NCBI RefSeq assembly: GCF_017591435.1
Contig: NC_059277.1
Location: forward strand, 130,001-194,000
Length of the DNA stretch: 64,000 nucleotides
Source: Portunus trituberculatus
Taxonomy: Eukaryota; Arthropoda; Malacostraca; Decapoda; Portunidae
Direction: 5' to 3'
Part shown: in pieces, positions 1 through 28,313 of the stretch
Position numbering within the stretch: the first letter of the stretch is position 1
Layout of the letters: each line of letters begins with the position of its first letter
The notes under the pieces: generated by a model
Told to the model about the DNA's origin: nothing
Database searches by the model: none
The model's input: only the letters and a program-made list of their open reading frames with translations
Position numbers and translations under genes: made by a program

Positions 1-1398
1 GGTGAGAGAACAAGGCGTTTTGAACACTGACCTGAGTGGGGCTGTGTTGTTGATAGTAATAATACAAGAACATAAGGGAGTGTGCAAGAAGCCATCAGGT
101 CTGTACGAAACACAGGATGAAACAGGAGAAATTTACATATTTATCGTGTATATCACCACCACCACGATCTGACTCTTTTAATATCACAATAAGTGGTTTG
201 TTTACTTACCATCTACCTACGTGAGTTCTGGCTACTATGAATGCTCAGATGAGAAATGAATGAGTCTACCAGGTTATGAGGGCAAGATGATGAGTCAGTG
301 AATGCACGGTCCTGTTAGGGTACTGTGCTAATGAGTAATAAGTGCATGGTGGTGTTGTGAAGCTATACTATGATAGGTTAATGAGTTAGAAGGCGTTAGG
401 AAGATAATATAATGAGTCATGAGTATGTGGTGGTGATGACGATTTAATGAGTAACTGTGTGACGAGGAGATGAGTCGATGAGTGAGCTGTGAGTGACGCT
501 AACATCATTAAATCCACTTACAACGAAAATAACAACTTTACATTATCAAACAAGCCAGAGGAACATTGGCGAGAGAGAAAAAAAGATAGTACTTATTTAC
601 AAACTCGCAGAGGTCATTGTTCCTTGCAGATTAGAGAAGGGAGGAGATCAAGATGGGAAAAGATTCACTTGATGTGCCCTTAAGCGTCACAAGGCTCCAC
701 TGTAACCCTGGGAAAGCATGTAGTGTGAACCCGGATATCACACTCCGCCCCTTCGCCCCGCCTCGCCCCGCCCCGCCTCGCCGTGTGCCAGGGTGAAGGG
801 GGTGAAGGGGTGGCGGGGTGAAGGGTCTCTGTATACCTGATTCGAGTGATAATTTACGGTAAAAAAATATTATAGCCCAACTATAAACGACGCCAGCAAT
901 CTTTAAAAGCAATCCACATGAATGACTGAGGCGTTAAACAAGACAGTCTCCCACAGCATCCCACTATACCAGATCCACCACTACCCGCTCCTCAACACAC
1001 CACTCTTTCATTAACCTACACCACCCCCACTATCCACACCACTATTCTCCACTATTCACCACTTTAACACTACGCTACACCATTCCTCACTACACCGCAC
1101 TACTCTCCACTAATCCACGTCACACTACAAACACATTTCTTGCTACCTAAACCACTGTCGCACTACCTCACACCACCCTACACTATTCCATACCACCATA
1201 CACCACCCCACACCGCTCCTCCACTACCCCACACCACTCTCCACTACCCCACACCACCCACTACTCACCTCACACCACTCCCGACTTTACACATCATCCC
1301 CTACTATCCGGCACCACTTTCCCACAGTCAAACATCACTCCTCCATAACACTACACCACTCTTCCACAACACCAGACAACCTTCTCTCCCAGACTCAC
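1..1398. other. Non-coding DNA left of the protease exon
   Basis: No exon was recognised here. The protease exon that should carry the catalytic Ser (GDSGGP-type motif) was looked for on the minus strand and not found, so it probably lies beyond the left edge. The word ATGAGT recurs irregularly from about 258 to 484. A two-sided G-rich patch lies at 745-825, and a G-poor CCACTA-like stretch runs from about 960 to 1390. Confidence 0.6.
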
Positions 1399-2799
<1,401 letters not shown>

Positions 2800-2845
2800 C
2801 TAAGTGAGGAAAAGAGAGCAGAAGGGTGAGTGTGTGTGTGTATGT

Positions 2846-3014
2846 GTTCACCTCGGTCGTCTGCTGGTCACCCACCCAGCCAGTCTTCCCCATTACGGAG
2901 CGAGCTCAGAGCTCATAGAGCGATCTTCGGGTAGGACTAAGACCACAACACACTCCACCCGGCTCGAACCCGGCCCTCTCGATTGTGAGTTTAACGTGCT
3001 AATCACTACACTAC
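2846..3014 (-). repeat. tRNA-derived SINE, subfamily 1b, internally deleted
   Basis: On the minus strand a tRNA-Val-like head (loop with CTCACAA) and B box precede a body ending in the GAGCTCTGAGCTC segment and a GGGGAAGACTGGCTGGGTG tail. Compared with the copy at 16865-17145, the middle section with the CACCTAGCAGT core is missing. A (GT)n tract abuts its right side at 3018. Confidence 0.8.
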
Positions 3015-3016
3015 AT

Positions 3017-3017
<1 letters not shown>

Positions 3018-3067
<50 letters not shown>
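3018..3067. repeat. (GT)n microsatellite between two SINEs
   Basis: About 25 GT units separate the 1b SINE on the left from the 1a SINE on the right. Confidence 0.97.
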
Positions 3068-3453
<386 letters not shown>

Positions 3454-3729
3454 ACAAGGGGCGGCGAAGGTAATTAAGCCTCCCACAGTCTACTTCTACG
3501 CCTGACAGCGGCGCGGGTGTTTTGCGAGTGTGGTGAGTGTTGGTGGCGGGGGTTGGTGGCGGAATTTTGTCAGTTGATACTATAAAGACATGAACACGGA
3601 CTTGGTCATTTTCTTCATTCTTTTCTTTCTCTTTCTCTCTCTCTCTCTTAAAAAAGAAATAACAGAGGGAAGTGAAAATCAAAGAATAGTTTTCTAACTC
3701 GTTGAGGTAACAAAATTATGATAAAAAAA

Positions 3730-4480
3730 ATTAGGAAAGGCCAATTGAGGTGCTGGTTCCCAAACAGAGTCGAAAGCAGTCGTCAAAAATTACAGAAAAA
3801 GTGTCCTGAAATCTCCCTCTTGATAGAGTTCAGGTGACAAGAAGGTGGAAATACAGAAGCAGCCAGGGAGTTCTAGAATTAACGAGAGAAAGGGATGAAG
3901 GATTGGAAATAACGTTTAACTCTGGCATTAGAAATGTGAATAGAATATGGATGAGATAAAGAAGAAAGGCATGCAATCAGCAAGATCAGATTAGCAGTCA
4001 GGGAAGGCGGTGGAGTAGTAGATAAGGTGGTGACCGTGGGATCGGGCAGACGTCCATGTGTAGGTTCGAATCACACCACGTACCACCTTGAAACTTTGTC
4101 ATTTGTCGAGTGGTTTAAAGTTACCAACATGTCACCATGATACCAAGGTTCTAGGTGGTTACACCAAAGATGTGTTTGAGTCGTGATATGGGCCTAATAT
4201 GGGTACCAATATAAATAAAATTGCCTGTACCACTAATGGGTGGAAGCTGAAGAGCGTTTCCTATACATACTCTTCAAGTATATCTACAGGCGTTATAGAC
4301 CATAACATAAAAATAAAGTTGGCATGAAAACAGCGGTAGAAGATAGTAAGACATATAACACTGCGGCGATGAGAAAGAGGAGAGATGATAAGACAGAAAG
4401 CTTTTGATTTCATCCTGTCTAAAAAGAGTAACAGGAGTGGAACCCTTAGTCAAAACAACACCCAGCAACACAAGTCAAAG
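3730..4480 (-). mobile_element. Jockey/CR1-type LINE, C-terminal fragment split by a SINE
   Basis: Minus-strand translation gives degraded pieces of the reverse-transcriptase C-terminal region typical of arthropod LINEs: an FYRCFHA block on the right side and an SFIPF...LWN...PVSVFPS block on the left. The two parts flank a SINE2 copy at about 4003-4318. No intact frame is present. Related fragments occur at 22.9, 37.1, 46.2, 54.6 and 56.2 kb. Confidence 0.7.
4003..4318 (+). repeat. SINE2 (second tRNA-derived family)
   Basis: The head begins GGCGGTGGAGTAGTAGATAAGG and carries a B-box-like GGTTCGAATC. The body CCTTGAAACTTTGTCATTTGTCGAGTGG is shared with copies at 32815-33030, 36463-36792 and 60053-60390. 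It ends in an A-rich tail after TATAGACCATAACATA. Unlike SINE1 it is not embedded in (AC)n. It interrupts a LINE fragment. Confidence 0.8.
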
Positions 4481-4837
4481 GAGAAAATCTATCTTAACTA
4501 GTGATCTTATTAGTGACTCGCCTGCTTTCTTAATTCCTAGTCATCCAGATGCAAGCCAAGACGTTACTTCATGATCTAAGTCACAAGTAAACTTTATCAT
4601 CGCCAATGGTCTTAGTCATAAACAGCCCCAGGTCTTCAGTTACAACCACTCACCCACAGCCAGGGAGAGAGACAGCGAGGATGCACAGCCGCAGCATTGT
4701 GGGAGAGACAGCAAGGGTGAGAGAAACCAGAGGAGGGTGTGGTGTATTTATTTGTGATAACCGTCTCCCTCCTCCCGTCTCCCTCTCTCCCAGCCTCTCT
4801 CTCCCTGCCTCATACTCAGACTCCCCCTTACTCCTTT

Positions 4838-4888
4838 TCCTCCTCCTCCTCCTCCTCCTCCTCCTCACCTCCTCGTCCTCCTCCTCCT
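4838..4888. repeat. (TCC)n imperfect microsatellite
   Basis: Imperfect TCC/CTC repeats in a pyrimidine-rich stretch that begins near 4765. Confidence 0.9.
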
Positions 4889-4943
4889 TCATCTTCGTTA
4901 TCTGTGTGTGTTTCCCTTTCTTGGTCTACGATATACGTAATAT

Positions 4944-4945
<2 letters not shown>

Positions 4946-4998
<53 letters not shown>
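4946..4998. repeat. (TC)n microsatellite
   Basis: About 26 TC units. Confidence 0.97.
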
Positions 4999-5000
<2 letters not shown>

Positions 5001-5129
5001 GATATTTGTTTTCTTCTATTTTTTTTTCTAAAGGCAATTCAATTTATTTTCTTTCCTTCGTTCTTTCTGTCATTATTTCTATCCTAATTTAATCAACCCT
5101 TCGTACGATCACTGTCAGTTCTAAAACCA

Positions 5130-5275
5130 ATGTATAAATGTATGTATGTGTGTATAATGTTAAGTAGGTTTTGTATGTGCCGGAAATGTAGGTATGCTTG
5201 TCAACATGTATATTGGTATGTATGTATATATGTATGTATGTATGTGCGTATGTACTATGTATGTATACATGTACT
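5130..5275. repeat. Imperfect (TATG)n tetranucleotide repeat
   Basis: Interrupted TATG/TGTA units; the densest run is about 5215-5255. Confidence 0.85.
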
Positions 5276-5395
5276 ACGACAAATACAATCCCAAGAACTA
5301 TACACGGATTACACGTGTCTGTTTTATCAGCGCTCAAGTATCTGCCATACATAAAGTTAATAGTTTCCTGCCTTATCCTACAGACCCTTATATAG

Positions 5396-5397
<2 letters not shown>

Positions 5398-5444
<47 letters not shown>
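5398..5444. repeat. (TC)n microsatellite
   Basis: About 23 TC units. Confidence 0.97.
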
Positions 5445-5450
<6 letters not shown>

Positions 5451-5464
5451 TATCGCCCTTCTTC

Positions 5465-6170
<706 letters not shown>

Positions 6171-6195
6171 AGTACAAGTAAGAAGACAGGTTATG

Positions 6196-6470
<275 letters not shown>

Positions 6471-7482
6471 AGAGACTACATAAATTCATCAGGTATTCAT
6501 AAATCGCGTGTTTATCTCTCTGTCTCATTCTTGTGCGTGTTTCTGTGTCTTATTTTCTTACTTGTTCCTTTATTTATTCATCTCTCTCTCTCTCTGCCAT
6601 ATGTGTCTTTATCTATCTACATATCTTCTTGCTTGTCTGTTTCTGTTTGTCTTTAATTTTTTTTCTTTTATCTCTATATATGTATCTGTCTTCATACTTC
6701 TTTTATTATTTAATTATATTTCTGTCTTTTGTCTGTCTGTTTGCCTGTCTGCCTACTGGTTTGCTTCTCTGTCTATTACTTTGTCTGTTTTTTGTGTATT
6801 CTTCAATTTGGTTGTCTTTTGTGAGGTCTCTTTGCAATGTGAGTCAGTTTTCTAATACAATGTCTGTCTATGTATCTGTCTGTGTCAGAATTACTTATTT
6901 ATTTTACCTATCAGTGAGTTTGTCAGTTTGTATGTTTATCTACCTTTCAACCCACTATTTATTACCTTTATCTATCTGTCTTTCCAGTGACACTTCTGTA
7001 TTTTCCTTTGAATCTACTTTTCAGACAATTATTTGCAGAGCTGGCGTTGCGCACCGAGTTGCGACATTGCGACTTTGTCACACCATGAATTTCGAAGTCA
7101 CAAAGTCGAAAGTCGCAAACTATTTGAAAAGTCGCACTAAGTGAAGTTGCACCACCAATTTTCTGCTGTTTTTGCTGCGACTTTGAACAAGAAGAAAAGA
7201 CTTTTCTTTTAAGCCAGTTTTAAAGACCGATTTGACTAAAAAAAATGTCAGTACATCTACCTTATCTACCTGTCAATATATCAACCTGTCCGTCTGTCCG
7301 TGTCCCTGGCCGTCTGCCCTTCAGCCAACACGTCCTGCACAGTCTCTCACCAAAATACCTGAACAAAAAACGGAGTCACCCCCCACAGTGCCCCACAGCA
7401 ACGGACTCAATCTGGTGAAATAGGGATGACTTCTTTCCCACGATAACAGGTGCTGTCTTCCCATCACCTGCCGCTCACAGAC

Positions 7483-7487
<5 letters not shown>

Positions 7488-7541
<54 letters not shown>
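7488..7541. repeat. (AC)n microsatellite
   Basis: About 27 AC units. Confidence 0.97.
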
Positions 7542-7542
<1 letters not shown>

Positions 7543-7631
7543 GGGTAGGGGGTGGAGCGAAAAGATGTATGAGCATTCTAAGTACAGTTCATCACTCACT
7601 CTTATTCACCCCTTCTCCCTCCCCCCACTTT

Positions 7632-7839
<208 letters not shown>

Positions 7840-8067
7840 AAGTCCAATAACCTATCTTCTTTCATCCCTCTAATTTTCCGTCACAAATTCACAGCACGAC
7901 TGAAATATATCAGGTAGAAAATGGAATTCCTATAAAGGAAGAGGAACATTGCTATTTCGATGCACCTTTTGGCAGTCAGACATCGGAGACATCAATGTTT
8001 GAGAGCCATGTTGAGAAACCTACTTATAAAAACAACAAACCGAAGATACGTTACTTTAAGATGCCTC

Positions 8068-8070
<3 letters not shown>

Positions 8071-8140
<70 letters not shown>
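8071..8140. repeat. (GT)n microsatellite
   Basis: 35 GT units. Confidence 0.97.
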
Positions 8141-8146
<6 letters not shown>

Positions 8147-8159
8147 GCGCGCGGGAGGG

Positions 8160-10100
8160 TTGAGGAAGAACTGCGAAGAAGGATTATTGGCCCAGGAGTG
8201 TGAATATTATAGAGGTAAGTGAGGTAGCATGACTCCAAGCGGCAGTGTGGCCTGAGGGAGTGTCCTGTGTGGCGTGGGAAGGAGTACGCTGTAGAAAATT
8301 CCCTGCTGGACTGTATTGCGTCATTGTTTGATTATAAGGTAAATTCATTTTTCTTTTGCTTTAGTTTTAATCTCCAAGTGACTCAGTCGTGTGAGAAAAG
8401 GTGATAAATAACGAGGTAATACATGTAGAGTTACTGAACCTATCCTATTCTTGCATCCATTTACCTATATAATAAGTTAGTGATATAATTCCCTACAGTT
8501 TATTTTCGTTTCTTAATCCGAACTTTGAATACAAAAGCAAAAACAATAGATATATATAAAAAATAAGCTTGAATAACTCTCTTAAACTGTACTGATGTAT
8601 ACTGTGTAATACGATTGAAGGATTGTAAATAAAATGAAATCCTATATATTTCAAATAATGTCAAATCGAATTCATGCTAAAAAATATCAATAAGCCTGCA
8701 AACCAAGAGTCATCTCTATTTCCGTATGGCTCGGTATTTTTCGCAAGCTTTCTTCCAGTTTTTCTAAGCTTGTGTTTCCTGTTCCATCCAGTTAATTTCC
8801 CAACATGTTATTTCCAATTTCTATCTCCTCATCGAAACTTAGATTTTCCACATTAAAAAAAAAAATAAATAAAAATAAATAAATAAAAAATAGTGAAATA
8901 AGAAAAAATAAGAACATTCAAATACGAAAGGGTTAGAAGGTCCGTTGAAACTACTCTCCTAAATAAGGCCAGTTGTAGGAAGGTGAACGTATACACAAAT
9001 GTTAAGTACAGTAGCATGGTTTGGTGTGGCAGTGCGTAGGTATTTAGAGCAGCAAGGTACATAACGTTCCCAGAGTCTGGTGGTGCCGTGTGGAAAGTCA
9101 TAACCTAAGTACGTGTGAAAATATGGTTAATTGTCGTAGCATAACCGCACGTGGCAGCAACTGGATGTCTAGAGTGACAAAAAATATGGAGCACTTCCCA
9201 AATGGCGTTCTGTGGTGTGGAGTAATGGCGTGTATTGTCATGTACAATAAAGTGCTGCTAATTACTGTAGCGTGGCATCGAGTGGCAATATACTGTGGGT
9301 GTGTGACATAATGTGGTGAAGTGCAGCATGTCCCCGTGTGTTGCCGAGGGGTGAGGAGTGAGGAGCGAGACGTAGCGATAAACTAAAATATCTAATCACT
9401 ATAACTGCATGTAATCACTAATTCCTGTGTTTGTCAAACCACGTATAGTACCTACTGTAGAAGCTTATGGTGAAATGGTCAATAAACCTAACCAAATTGA
9501 ATTAATTACTAACAAACAAGCACTACCTAATATCATTTTCCACGTAGTAATGCAAGACAAGGGTAAAGTCTCTCTCTGTGTTCCTGTCTGCCTGGCTGGG
9601 CTGGGCTGGCCTATGAGAGGGGAGGATCGCAATTCGCAATATTTTCATTGTTAGACTTGAATAAAAAAAATAATCCACTGGGAGAAATGAAACACTTTGC
9701 CCTTATGTAAAACAAAATCAATGTAGTGCACATGATACACGCAATACTTGACGGATGAGTAATGGAGGGTAACAGTGTACGGGATACCCACGCACATGTG
9801 TTAGTGGTGCACGTAACACGGCACACAAAAATTTCATATTCCAATAATTCAATTCCCGTTGTTCATTAAACAATAAGAATGCTAATTGGCCGCCAGACTA
9901 TATTGTTGACACATTGTTCTTTCAACGGATAAAAATTGTTTTTAGAGACCATTACATGTCTTAGGTCGCAAATCTACTTCAGTTTGACTTTCGAGTGTTT
10001 GAAATATTTTCGTGAATGTTAAACAAAATTTCTATGAACAACATCACTTTATAATCTGATAATGAAAAAAAATAAAATTAATTCATGAATAAATAAAAAT
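8160..10100. other. AT-rich stretch without recognised features
   Basis: No exon, RNA gene or known repeat could be supported. The open frames are short and have no protein-like composition. A run of A/TAAA lies at 8856-8890. Confidence 0.5.
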
Positions 10101-10117
10101 ATGTTGTTACTAGTTTT

Positions 10118-10118
10118 G

Positions 10119-10188
<70 letters not shown>

Positions 10189-10243
10189 TAATAATAATAA
10201 TAGTAACAATGATACCAAGAACATCAATAATAATAAAAACAAC

Positions 10244-10314
<71 letters not shown>

Positions 10315-10324
10315 TAATGATAAT

Positions 10325-10376
<52 letters not shown>
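10118..10376. repeat. (ACT)n(AAT)n compound trinucleotide repeat
   Basis: ACT units 10118-10153 pass into AAT units to 10376, with a non-repeat interruption at about 10200-10240. Confidence 0.95.
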
Positions 10377-10377
<1 letters not shown>

Positions 10378-10889
10378 AAATAACAATAATATTCACAACA
10401 ACAATAACAATAAAACGCCAGACTCCGCAGCCTCTGGAGACCAGCATGAACTTCATCGCCAAGTCTCACAATGTACTTCAGAATTCCTTGCTCATCCTTG
10501 TGTTTTAAATGATCTTACAGGAAACTTGTCCTTCATCACATGGTTACGTTTGGTTTGGCTTCTTTCTCCCCTTGTACCTTGGAAGAACTGTCATTTGGAA
10601 TACAGAATGAATAAACACACTGGTCATTCTGGCGAGGTGGTCCAAGCTTAGATAAGAAAAATCGGAGAATACACACGAGACAGGCAGATGAATGTGATGG
10701 GAAAAGGAGAACTTGAGGAAACGTTGCCTTGTTAGTCTGTTTGTATGTCTGCCTTTCCAAATTCTCTCTAAATAAACAAGCACAGTCTCTGGATGTTGTT
10801 TGAACTTAATTCCCTATACTCTGTTGTGATTTTGTCAGGGGAAGTCTTACGATAAAAGTGAAAAGAATTTACTCCCCATTTTGTCTCAT

Positions 10890-10893
<4 letters not shown>

Positions 10894-10976
<83 letters not shown>
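10894..10976. repeat. (AC)n(GA)n compound microsatellite
   Basis: AC units to 10936, then GA units to 10976. Confidence 0.97.
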
Positions 10977-10980
<4 letters not shown>

Positions 10981-12432
10981 TAGGCGTGACAACTCAATAG
11001 TGAAACATTTGAACAGGGTGGAATAGAGAATATTACCATGCTTTTAATCGTCACTGTACAAATTTCTATGCTACTAATTATTATATTCGTGATTTATTGC
11101 ACAGAATGTATAACAATCATATGAGAGGTAGAAAATATGGAGAAAATGTAAAAAAAAAAAAAAAAAAAAAAGTATAAAGACTGCTTTCCACCACACTCGC
11201 AATCTAATGGCCAATACACTGAACTAAACCAACTACTGGCCAACATAATGAAGTACGCACCATTATTTCTCTTCCAATATACTTCATTACAGAACGGGAA
11301 CTACGCGTTGTTATCCTCTACATACAAGAAACATGCTAACCAAACCAAATAATTGTTATGTGTAGATTCATTAAACTAAACTAAATGAATACAATAAACT
11401 GAAGACATCACTGTTCTCTTTCATAATATGCTTCATTACAAGATTTACTACAAGATCAGGAACGATTCAGCGTGTTATTCTACTCTAGAAGCAAACGTCA
11501 GCCAAACTAATTACGGTATGATTACGCAAGACATTACTATATATCTATCCTACACCCCTCTATAAATCCCATGTCACAAGACACGTTTATGCCAAGAAGA
11601 ACAGAACGCCTTGCTCTCTTTCTCCATGACATTTTTTTTATTTTCAAAAGTTGCATATATTTCTCTCAGATTATCACGAGTGTTTCATCTGTTCATAATG
11701 TAGAAATATCGTTAACTTGTCACGAAAATTACATATACGACTTAAAAAAAAAAAAAAAAAAAAAAAAAAGAACGGTGTAACTTCAAGTAGAGCCTTTTAC
11801 ATGTAGTCTATAGATAGTGCTCAGAAATGTTTCAGAATATGTACTTACATAATATGACGCCACAACTACACAAAGGAAAGATAGAGAAAGCCTACCCAAC
11901 TATATCATTCCCACGTCACGGTAGCGGTGCATGGCAAGGTGAAAGACAATAGGCGAAGGGGAATACTGAACAAGAGAAGGTGAAGGAATAAAAGACGAGG
12001 GGGGGGGAGGGTGGAAGAGACAGGGCAATAATATGTCATCTTCTGAAAATAATTATCTCCCCTTATATAATGCTAGGACTGGGAGGCCGATGACACTGAG
12101 AATAATGAAAGATCTGGAACAAGAGACCCCATGGTGGTGATAAATGGTCTGGTAAGATGGGCCATGATAATCACCCTGAATGCATTAAGTATTGAAGGTG
12201 ACATAGGCATGAGAAAAGAAAAGATTATAGGGTTCTTATAAATGTGTGTGTGTGTGTGTGTTCTTAATTATTTACTTACTTACACACACACACACACACA
12301 CACACAAATTTTCTGCCAAACTTTTCCACGAATCTAGACTACTTTTCTAATTTTCCTTCATCTTGTCTTTAATAATTTCCAGTTCGAGTCTCTTGATTTG
12401 CCAGCAGGTGAAGTTATGCAATTATCTTGTCG

Positions 12433-12467
<35 letters not shown>

Positions 12468-13600
12468 AGTGTCTTGCACACCACCACCACCACCACCAGA
12501 ACAGCCTCTCTTCACGACACTTATGGTTAATGAACGAATGACGCAGTGCAGATAACAGCTTACGACCTGACCCAATAAAATCCTGTGCCTCGCTACCCGG
12601 CAAGTGTGGCCTTGACGAAGCCTTCATCGATCTCTCACTCAATGAAGACGAATCGGGTTGACATTGCTAATAACTGTTCCTGTGTGTCTGTGTGTGTTGT
12701 TCACGTACTTCCCGCTGTGTTAAACAGCTAAACATTTATAATAAACTCTATACTAGATTCTTCTTCAGTTCACCTTCTGTTATTGCGACTTCTTCACTAT
12801 AGTGACTTTTCTCTCTCTCTCTCTCTCTCCTCCTCCTCTCTCCCTCGCTCCTCACTCTCCCTCCCGCCTGAAAAATTGAATGGCTGGAGGTGGAGGTACA
12901 CTTTTTTTTTTTTTGTCATGATTACCTCACTTCTCTCTTTCGTCTCAGCGCACTACCTTTTTATTTTCCTTCCTCCCTCCTTCTGTATTCCTCCTTCTCT
13001 TCTTCCTCTTCCTCCTCCTTGCCCCCGTCATTGAGTGGTCAGTCAGGCGAAGGTGGCGGCTTGGGGTGTGTTGGTTAGTTCTCTCTCTCTCTCTCTCTCT
13101 CCTATAAGTGCAACATTAGGTGTAGTTGTAACGGAAGTGAAGCACTCTGAGCGAAGCGCATAAGGACAATTTGCGTTGCGGTGAAGTGATAAGTAATAGT
13201 TGGACTTGATTAAAGGAAAAATGTAAGTCTGCATTCTGAAACACTTCTACGCCTCACCTCCACTACTTTCAAAATTCTTTTGTTGAATTTTCATAGATTT
13301 TAAGGGTGTTTAAATGGTTCTAGTAGACTAGACAGCACGGCTAATCCTCTCTGTGGCCTTTGAAAATATTCGTGGTGAATGGTGACAGAGCAGAGCCTTT
13401 CTGAATACAGGTGATAGTGTGAACGTGAAGGGAGGAGTGAAGAGATGAAGGATTAATAATGACTCCTGAAACGTGTGGTAATTGTTTGCGTGAAGAAATA
13501 CGTGTGTTCACTGGAAACATAATAAGAGAGGGAGGTGAATGTACTTACTCATATATTTGTAAATCTATCTATTTACGTTTATTTTCAAAATTTAATCAAG
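10977..13600. other. Intergenic stretch with scattered simple repeats
   Basis: No gene recognised. It contains poly(A) runs at 11151-11171 and 11744-11769, a (GT)/(CA) inverted pair at 12243-12306, (GT)n at 12434-12464 and (TC)n at 12810-12828 and 13080-13101. Confidence 0.5.
12243..12306. repeat. Inverted pair (TG)n / (CA)n
   Basis: A TG tract (12243-12261) and a complementary CA tract (12282-12306) are separated by only 20 bases. Confidence 0.93.
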
Positions 13601-13606
13601 CTCATA

Positions 13607-13816
13607 AAGTCTGCTGGTCACCCATGTAGACAATCGTTCCCTTATACGGAAAGAGCTTTGAGACAACTCACACGAAACACACCGGGACAGCGAGGTCACA
13701 ACTCCTTGGGTTACATCCTGTACCTACTTGCTGCTATGTGAACTTGGGCTACGCATTATGAGGCTTCCCACTTACTCTGTCACGGCTGGAACTCGTATCC
13801 GGGCTCTCTCGGTTTT

Positions 13817-13817
<1 letters not shown>
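13607..13817 (-). repeat. tRNA-derived SINE, subfamily 1b, degraded
   Basis: Minus-strand match to the 1b body: the CAGCAAGTAGGTACAGGATGTAA core, the ACACCGGGACAGC complement and the GACCAGCAGAC tail. The tRNA head is eroded, and a (GT)n tract begins at 13819. Confidence 0.75.

Positions 13818-13818
<1 letters not shown>

Positions 13819-13884
<66 letters not shown>
13819..13884. repeat. (GT)n microsatellite
   Basis: About 33 GT units abutting a SINE1b copy. Confidence 0.97.
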
Positions 13885-13886
<2 letters not shown>

Positions 13887-14228
13887 AGAACTACAATGAC
13901 GCAATGTCATGTCACGCATGGCATAACACCCAACCCCTTTCTAAAATCATTTCAAGTATGTAACCACGAAGTCAATTCATACTCATGAGCATTAATAACC
14001 GTTCTATGTGAAACACATTAATATAGTCAATGCATATCGTCGATCTGGATGAAGGCGTAAAACAGAAGTACGCTGCGATTAAAAAGTAAATAAATATCAA
14101 TAAATAAATAAACAAATAGATAATAAACAAAGAAACTAACGTCCATCAATGCTGATTTTTTTTCTCTCTTTTTCTTCTTCCTTCCGTTCTACCTCTGGTC
14201 AGGTGAATTGAGTGTGAATGTCACGAGG

Positions 14229-28313
<14,085 letters not shown>

